The position numbers were made by a program, and so were the translations under genes. A model generated the notes under the pieces. The model worked only from the letters and a program-made list of their open reading frames with translations, made no database searches and was not told the DNA's origin. Shown piece after piece: positions 57,324 to 64,000 of a stretch of DNA of 64,000 bases (its first letter is position 1; the number at the start of each line of letters is the position of its first letter). The DNA is taken from assembly GCF_000003815.2 (NCBI RefSeq), contig NC_049982.1, positions 22,305,311 to 22,369,310 on the forward strand, read 5' to 3'. Source of the DNA: Branchiostoma floridae. Taxonomy: Eukaryota > Chordata > Leptocardii > Amphioxiformes > Branchiostomatidae.

Positions 57324-58291
57324 CGATGGAGGTTTTATACTTGGTATAAGCACAGTACGTCGTAAGTCGGGGAAGAATCGGAAGCAATGGTTTAAATATA
57401 TAAAGCCGTGGTCACAAGGATCGTAGCGCGTCGTACGATGAGGTCATAAGAGTGTATCAGCGTCAATCGCAGGTGAATCATAGTAAATCGGGGAGCCTCC
57501 TATGACGAAAATGGAGCTGAAATAGATTTTGAACATGTTCAAAATTCCTCCATCGTCGTACGATTTTTATTGCCCCCATATCAGACTTCATTGTGGCCAT
57601 TTTTTCTTCTGATAACTTTAAAGATTCATACATGTGGCCATGGTTTCAGTTTCCCCTGATATTGTCGATGTTGACGAAAAAGGAAACTATATCAGTCGCA
57701 ACGTTCACAATAGCAACTAGAGAACAGCGCGCCCGTAGAAGAGTCTGCATTCAAGGCAAAGTTTTCCACTAGACGGATTCCGTATCACGCACAGGTGATG
57801 CATGTATTTGCTTGATGGCTACATACACGTGGGTTCATAATTAGATGAAATCTCATCTCTCGCCGGTCTCTGGTCAGTTAACCATAATCGTAACCATGGG
57901 GACAACTCGAACAGAAAGGCAGGCTTATGATATAATGCTCATGATATGATTTTTGTCTGATGACATTTATTCCTGATAGCATATCATCACAAAAAAAGTA
58001 AAGTATGATTTTCGATAAAGCCTGACTCGTAGAGCCGGCAAGCAGGCCGAGATAATCATACCAGTACTTGTGCTTGATTTGAACGTTTGTTTGTAAGACT
58101 CATGTTGTTATGGTTAACGTTTCTTTTGATTTGTTTTCAAAAGTGAAAGACCATTATATGAAGGTATTAACAGGTAGGTGCCATATATGACGGATTCGAG
58201 CTCGCTACCCTACGATTTTTCTCACTTGTGTCTCTTCTGCATAGAACGATGAGCCGCTTGTGTATAATTACCATCCATTCCCTATCCTTCT
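57324..58291. other. Between the two gaps: no gene recognised
   Basis: AT-rich unique-looking DNA with a small inverted repeat (cgtcgtacgat at about 57429 and 57553). No exon or splice chain is supported. Confidence 0.5.
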
Positions 58292-58391
58292 NNNNNNNNN
58301 NNNNNNNNNNNNNNNNNNNNNNNNNNNNNNNNNNNNNNNNNNNNNNNNNNNNNNNNNNNNNNNNNNNNNNNNNNNNNNNNNNNNNNNNNNN
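58292..58391. other. Assembly gap (100 N)
   Basis: Exactly 100 N, the conventional size for a gap of unknown length. Confidence 1.
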
Positions 58392-58579
58392 TGGCCTGAA
58401 TCTACGTGTTACGGCGTCATAACCAACGTGGAACGGGGCCTTCTGATTGGTCCGCGGTGCCTGGCTATATGATAATAGAATTGAAACCATGGAAACTAAA
58501 TTATGTGCTCCCCCGTCTACTCAGAGGCTCTCTTTAGGGGATTATGGAGCGAGGATCTGTCAAGAGTAGTTGATTACGA

Positions 58580-59190
58580 AAAAGTCAAACCGGGTACGTT
58601 ATATTCTAGATTGTATTCAAAATTATGACATGACCCCGTGCGTTTAGGAGGGGAGGGGGGGGGTCTGTATTTTCCCTTGTAATAGATGATAAGTTGTATA
58701 TAGAAAGTAGAATCTATGCTCAAACATACACACTACATTTCCCGTTGGTGTCTTGGTGACTTATCTATAACAGGTTAGAAACGATATAATGGGAATTTGC
58801 ACCAATACCAGCTGATTTCGGATCATACTATTGATAAAACAACGTTGGACCATTGATTTTTGTTAGATTATATACTTTATCATCAAGTCAGCGAGCGGAC
58901 TACTTTCTCTCGCGAAAGGATAAGAAAACTGCACAAAACTCTCGACGTCACAGGTGCGGCGGCTGCACCGAAACTGAAAACAAATGGAGAGATTTTACCT
59001 GATATTTTGTCTCTGTAGTTAAAATATCATGTTAATCTGTCGCTAGGTTGGTTTAAGAGTGGTTTAGATTGTTCCTGGCCGCGAGAACTGTCAACAGCGA
59101 GAAGGAAGTTTAGAATCCTGACCGACTGGACTTCACACTTTCCTTGTCGTGGTTTCCATACGGTAAGTCCTTGATCATGAACATGAAGAG
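58580..59190. repeat. Low-copy diverged repeat related to 48700-49310
   Basis: 'gtcaaaccggg', 'agttgtata', 'gaaa.tagaat', 'gggaatttgcaccaat' and gataaaacaacg occur in the same order in both places, the other copy being split by a SINE. Confidence 0.6.
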
Positions 59191-59194
59191 CCAT

Positions 59195-59690
59195 GGTTGC
59201 TCCTTCCAATTGCAGTACACGTAACGTTAGGTCGTTTGATTGTAAATTTGGTGAAACAAGGAACTTCATTAAAAGTTGTTGTGACGATAAAGAATCTAGA
59301 GGACGGTGTAGCCGGGACAGCAATGCGAATGCGAATAAAGGCCATGCGTCACTTCAAGTCAAACACACGCTTAACCTTGTGTATGGCGGAGGGGCATTCC
59401 ATTTCAGACTGAGCGTGGCTGTTGAATGGCTGTTTGCCTGACAGAACGCGGAGGCGACAACCCCACAAAACACCAATGGGAGTGTAGATTTGATAGTGAT
59501 GGAAAATCCACTTTATTCAGCCCCACACTCCCTAGTCGTTTCTGTACATTCAGCTAACATTACTCGCGTGGAACCGATCTCCGTGGTGCTCCTTGCTGAT
59601 ATTCAGATAGCTTAAGGGCACGGAATAGGTAACGGATCAGGTGACAGCTATTTCGCACTGTGCTTTGAAACCATGGTAACTAGGTGGCGT
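59195..59690. repeat. Low-copy diverged repeat, copy 2 (unoccupied at the TIR site)
   Basis: Homologous to 52690-53128; at its end (59596-59640) cttgctgatattcagatagc, 'agggcacgg' and 'aataggtaacggatcagg' continue where copy 1 is interrupted by the TIR element, and the continuation is found after the second TIR copy (56945-57000). Confidence 0.7.
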
Positions 59691-59824
59691 GCGCTCCATC
59701 CACCAGACAATTTCCTGTTGGTCTAAAATCTATAAAAAGTTAAAAAAAACGTCCAACGTAACTAATATATTAAGTAATACATGCAAATCGTGCAGATTAC
59801 TATTTCTCTTTACGTCATATGTCT

Positions 59825-59854
59825 ATGTGTGTGCGTGCGTGCGCGCGCATCTGT

Positions 59855-59905
<51 letters not shown>

Positions 59906-59920
59906 CGTGCATGCATGCGT
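59825..59920. repeat. (GT)n/(GC) microsatellite
   Basis: GT-rich run with gcgtgc ends. Val/Cys-repeat open frames over it on the plus strand and Thr/His frames on the minus strand are artefacts. Confidence 0.95.
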
Positions 59921-60349
59921 GTTTTTTTGCCCTTTGTTTCATACTTTTCGTTGCCACAAACAGCCAGACCGGGCGCTGTAAGTACCCTATTTTGCATGTA
60001 AATATTTCCTTACGCTTATCGAGTTACCTGTGCTGTGGGGTCAACGGTTCAAGGTGATATGGCGTGCATGGTCACATTCTTCATCTCACTCTGCCGGAGG
60101 CGATTGTTGATTGGTCTACCAGGCTCTGTTGGCCACAATTTGTTCACAGCTATTTGAGGTAAACGTCTTGATGTAGTAATCTCTTCTTATTCTTACTTGG
60201 TGCTCCATGTACCGATGATGGGTACATGTATGAATGAATGAATGAATGAATTTATGCTCAACAATTGCACAGGGTACAATGTATGGCAATTAATAACAAC
60301 TAATAGCTATACAAACAGTAGTACTAAGAGGCAAGCTCAGTTGCATTAT

Positions 60350-60775
60350 AGGACCATTACAACATGTGACATTTGTGACTGAGAAGGAGAAGAATATTGA
60401 TAGATATATATTATGCAATTTAAAAAAAGACCAAATTTGCATAATTAATGAGAAAGTGCTATAATGCCATTTTGGTAAATGACGGGGACTTCTTACTTGT
60501 AGCATTTGGAAGTTATGGACAGATGAACATCGTTGAACATTAATTATGTAAATGAGGTCCTCATTTGCATAAATTATCAGAAAATGCCGTAAGAGCCTTC
60601 TTTCTTACCATAGATTGTGTACGTCTGGTGTTTGATGGAGGAGATGATCAAGTAATATAGTTTATGCAAATGAGAACCTTATTTGCATAAACAATTAAAA
60701 ACGCAATTAACACAGCAGTTTTAAAAGTTAGGGTCATTTGGCGAAGGCATGGGATCGTGGAACTCTAGTTCCTTT
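60350..60775 (+). repeat. Direct repeat pair, copy 1
   Basis: Shares acaacatgtgacatt, 'ggtaaatgacggg', ttgaacattaatta, 'ccatagattgtgtac', 'ggagatgat' and ggatcgtggaactctagtt with 61480-61890 in the same order, about 80% alike by eye. Confidence 0.8.
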
Positions 60776-60779
60776 ATGC

Positions 60780-61420
60780 TCCTTGAAAGATTTTGACCGG
60801 AATACCCCTACAGTTCCAGACCAAGCCGCTAGGGGGCCCAAACGTACATCACTTCTTCCTTACATCACAAGCTATCTGCCACCTAAGAATAAGACCATAG
60901 CATGTCCAGGTCAAAAGATACAAAACATCGAGGTCCTGCTGCAGTACCAAGGTCGCACACCGGGGGCCCCAAATCGACCCTGACCTTCGTCTTTCCAACA
61001 CTTACCCACATACCAAATATCATTACAGTCCATCCAGACACAGCATAACTTATGACCAGAATAACTTGAGAATGCTTAAATGCATTGTAATGATGTTTGG
61101 TATGTGGGTAAGACTTGACGAGGTCTAGGAACGATTGGATTTGGGGCCCCTTGCAACTTGTCACGGTACTGCAGCGGAACTTCCTCTTTTGATATCTCGA
61201 GTCCTGGACATGCTGTGGTCGTGATATTTGAGCGGTAGATAACTCTTGGGGCTGAGAGTAAGTGGTGTATGTCTGGGGCCCCTGGGGGCTTGTTTTGAAA
61301 CTGCAACGGTTGGTTTAATGTCTAACTTTGAATGTGAATAACTCAAGAAGGGCTCGACGGATTGTCATGATTTTTGGCATGTAGACAGATTAAGTGATGC
61401 TTCATATAATTAAATGTGCA
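60780..61420. repeat. Two family A cores in inverted orientation
   Basis: A minus-oriented core (60780-61030, acataccaaatatcattaca) faces a plus-oriented one (61085-61420, aatgatgtttggtatgtggg) across about 60 bp, lying exactly between the two copies of the 420-bp direct repeat. Confidence 0.7.
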
Positions 61421-61479
61421 AATCAGAATCTAATTTACATGATTAATGAGGAAATTATATAACCCTGCTTTGTTCCGTT

Positions 61480-61890
61480 ATAGTACTACTGCAACATGTG
61501 ACATTCATTGGTAACTGAGAAAGAGAAAAATATTGATAGATAAGTGTTATGCCAATAAAGGCCTAATTTGCATCAATGAGGAAATGCTATTACCCCATTG
61601 TGGTAAATGACGGGATTTTCTTACTTGTGGTATTTAGAAGTCAAAACATTGAACATTAATTATTCAAATGAGGGCCTTATTTGTATAAATCATGAGAAAT
61701 TCAATGAATGCCTTTTTCTGACCATAGATTGTGTACATCTGTTATTTGGGTATAGGAGATGATTAACAAATATAATCTATGCAAATGAGGACCTTATTTG
61801 CATAAATAATGACAAACATAACTAATACACTAGTTGTTAAGGTTAAAATCATTTGGCGAAGGTATGGGGTCGTGGAACTCTAGTTGATTA
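61480..61890 (+). repeat. Direct repeat pair, copy 2
   Basis: See 60350-60775. A further fragment, ggcgaaggtacgtgttcgtt with aatttgcatgatttat, appears at 62884-62930. Confidence 0.8.
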
Positions 61891-63239
61891 AGTTAACATA
61901 AATCATCTACTGTATAACAATGATATTTGTCTGATACAGTAGAAGCCCTTTTCTAACTACCGTGTTTGAACGTATACTGTATACGTTACAGCGTACTGTG
62001 CACTGTCAATGGTTACGGGTCAGTCCAGAGTAGTGTCCCGTCTAATGCTGGAATAGGTGGAATAGGCCAACACTTTGGTATTAAAGTACACTGTAATGTA
62101 CTACGTATCCTGAGCTTAGATACGGTCAGATCTGTGACACTGTGAGAGTCCATAATCACGAAAGCACCGCAACGCCAAAAGCGACTACTATATCCGTCTG
62201 TATGACCCGAGTCGCTGTGTGGTTTCCGACTGACTGCCAACAACTTAAAACCACTGCAAATGTTTCCTCCTTCACGCAAAAAATATTTCCCCGCGACCTT
62301 AAATACAGTAATTATACAATTTACCGATAGAGAATACTATTTCTATTCATTATGTCACTGCAAGTTGTCTGCCAAATCTTAATACCGGCTTTGACGGCCT
62401 TTATCGAGCGGTGTCTCGTTAAGGTGCCGACTCGCCCGGGACCCACCCACGACCTCACACAATATCGCTTTCTTTTGCCCCTAATAATAATTTTTGAATG
62501 TCGTCGGTATTGCGCCTTACACTGGCAGTCATTGGCACGCACGATTTTAATACGCATTTGCATTTGCAGGTTATAATTAATTTATCGACGATGTTTGACA
62601 AATGTCCGTGAACTTATTCGGGATTGATGACTTTTTGTCATGCAGATAAGCGAAGTCACTAACAATGGAGTGAATGGGGGCTGATTAGGGATTTGGTGAT
62701 TCCGTGCAATTGACCGAATTTTGCGTTTATCCGATGTGCAATCAATTGGCTTCTACAGTACACACATTTGATGTAAATAATTTGATTATGATATGCTAAT
62801 CATTGATTATAATTTGTGATTTTATTACATATTATACACAAAATAAAATGATAAACATACTTTTTTCTGATAAAACTTTTTTTGGCGAAGGTACGTGTTC
62901 GTTGAACTTAATTTGCATGATTTATCATTTATGAGGAAACGCTATAATTTCTTAGTGGTAGAATGTGATAAACATTTCATACCCAAAATACGTAACGCTA
63001 GTGCATTAAGAATACATGACATCATTTGCATCGTAATGAGACTAAATTACTTAGGGAAGGTATAAAGTAGTGGATTTCTTTCGATGTGCAATGCTAACTA
63101 TCAAGCCTGAAATTCTAAAACCACGTAAGTCAATAATATCTTTACAATATTGCGCAGAAATTGTGTTATAGTGAGACGTGAGTTAAAAGTTTATTTTTAA
63201 TTCAAGCTGAAGTCTTCGTTTTTGATTTCCCTACCACAG
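61891..63239. other. Intergenic AT-rich stretch
   Basis: Contains a GCGAAC-type repeat relative (62230-62315) and a third fragment of the direct-repeat family (62884-62960). No gene was recognised. Confidence 0.5.
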
Positions 63240-63329
63240 GACGCTTTCGTGTTTTTGAGGCATTGACGTGCAGCTCGTAAGAATTGTGAAAGGGCCAGCA
63301 TGGCATCACCACAGGCATTGGAGGAAAAG
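63240..63329 (+). CDS. Candidate first coding exon (MASPQALEEK), start of a new gene
   Basis: Acceptor gatttccctaccacAG, a 60-nt 5' leader, then ATG at 63300 in context CAGCATGGC, ten codons MASPQALEEK and a donor AAG|GTATAA, phase 0. The rest of the gene would lie right of the window or was not recognised. Coding part is 63300-63329. Too short to name. Confidence 0.33.
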
Positions 63330-64000
63330 GTATAACGTTACTTCACCTTTATCCGTAGGGTAACCTATATCCGTTGTATATAAAACAGGGTATTTGGGGA
63401 TCGTTAAGTCGATGGAAGGTAGTTTCACATTGCAATGATTAAAAATTCTGACATTTAAAACCCACGTTGTTGACCTGAAATCTCTAAATACCCATTTTTT
63501 TAACAACAACGAATCTAGATTTAATACCCCACGGATTTAGGTGAACTAGCGTTACAAGTTTTTGAAAGCCTAGATTGTTATTCGGATAGAATTGCAGTCA
63601 TATGTAATGAAGCCAATAGAGTGTTAAGCATAGGTCACAACATGCCGTACGTGATTTTTGTTCTTACATTTTTTGGGGAGGCCACATCAGCAACCTTTTT
63701 TTTTAATACGCGGGGAAATACTGACAAGAGCAGGGAAGGCGTGCGTCAACGCACGACTCACTCACACGGTTGCGCAAGGTCTGCACGCCACGCCTGGCTG
63801 CGAGTGGTTTCGGTTACGTGCATCGTTTGTTGCGCAAGTGGTAAGTGAGTTGTACATGCTTATAACTTACAATCTTGTGCGGTTACCACGTTACCGTATG
63901 CAGGCCGTACTTTCGGTTCCCGTAATCCTTACGCACGGTATCCTGACTCACTCGCATGGTAAAGTTGCTGGACATGGCTCGTTCGGGAAAAGGGGGGGGG
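63330..64000. other. Window end, no supported gene
   Basis: CpG content rises from about 63.7 kb (gtgcgtcaacgcacg palindrome, cacgcctggctgcg), perhaps a promoter. The open frame at 63621-63848 has no recognised motif. Confidence 0.35.

Noticed and set aside
57001-57387. Open frames made mostly of X
   Set aside because: They cross the N gap; the same applies to 58167-58490.
59689-60057. Val/Cys-repeat and Thr/His-repeat open frames
   Set aside because: Translation of the GT/CA microsatellite.
1-64000. tRNA or rRNA genes
   Set aside because: Only a decayed B-box inside a SINE was seen; no complete cloverleaf or rRNA segment was recognised by eye.

Overview
This looks like draft-assembly eukaryotic DNA (two N-runs, 57086-57323 and 58292-58391) from an invertebrate deuterostome, most likely a lancelet (Branchiostoma). 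That inference rests on AT-rich introns of 3-16 kb, small well-spliced exons, chordate-type gene families (abLIM, NXPE), hAT-like and foldback MITEs, a tRNA-derived SINE and GT microsatellites. There are no bacterial features. Exon limits were set by eye from GT/AG sites, reading frame and phase matching.

Region 1 (1 to about 37.7 kb, minus strand) is the 5' part of an abLIM/UNC-115 actin-binding LIM gene. Six coding exons (37390-37405, 21628-21738, 18282-18465, 15599-15708, 10482-10608, 7940-8033) join with matching phases into 214 codons covering LIM1, LIM2, LIM3 and the start of LIM4. The rest of LIM4, the linker and any dematin/villin-headpiece end were not found and probably lie left of base 1. 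The LIM3 exon has an in-frame ATG extension in CpG-rich DNA that looks like an alternative first exon.

Nested in its introns on the plus strand is a chain of six small exons (14162-22799, alternative first exon at 13640) that join in phase into a predicted 111-residue protein of unknown family, starting from a CpG-rich block at 12.0-14.4 kb.

Region 2 (37.7-43.6 kb) is intergenic and repeat-rich: foldback elements, a degenerate satellite, a SINE, and a ~1 kb terminal-inverted-repeat element with G-rich hairpins. Region 3 (43.69-47.41 kb, plus) is a complete six-exon NXPE/PC-esterase-like gene of 553 codons. Region 4 (49.3-50.1 kb, plus) is a candidate two-exon orphan gene for a proline-rich protein behind a palindromic ETS site. 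A decayed Ty3/gypsy reverse-transcriptase fragment follows at 50.8-51.35 kb (minus).

Region 5 (53.1-57 kb) is the most unusual stretch. A TIR element is present once as a left half (53129-53866) and once complete (55655-56938), and between the copies lies the first exon of a patatin-like phospholipase with an RFX X-box 50 bp upstream of its ATG. The outermost TIRs carry the same flanking hexamer, so the whole 3.8 kb could be one composite insertion. Region 6 (57-64 kb) is mostly diverged interspersed repeats, with one candidate first exon at 63240-63329.
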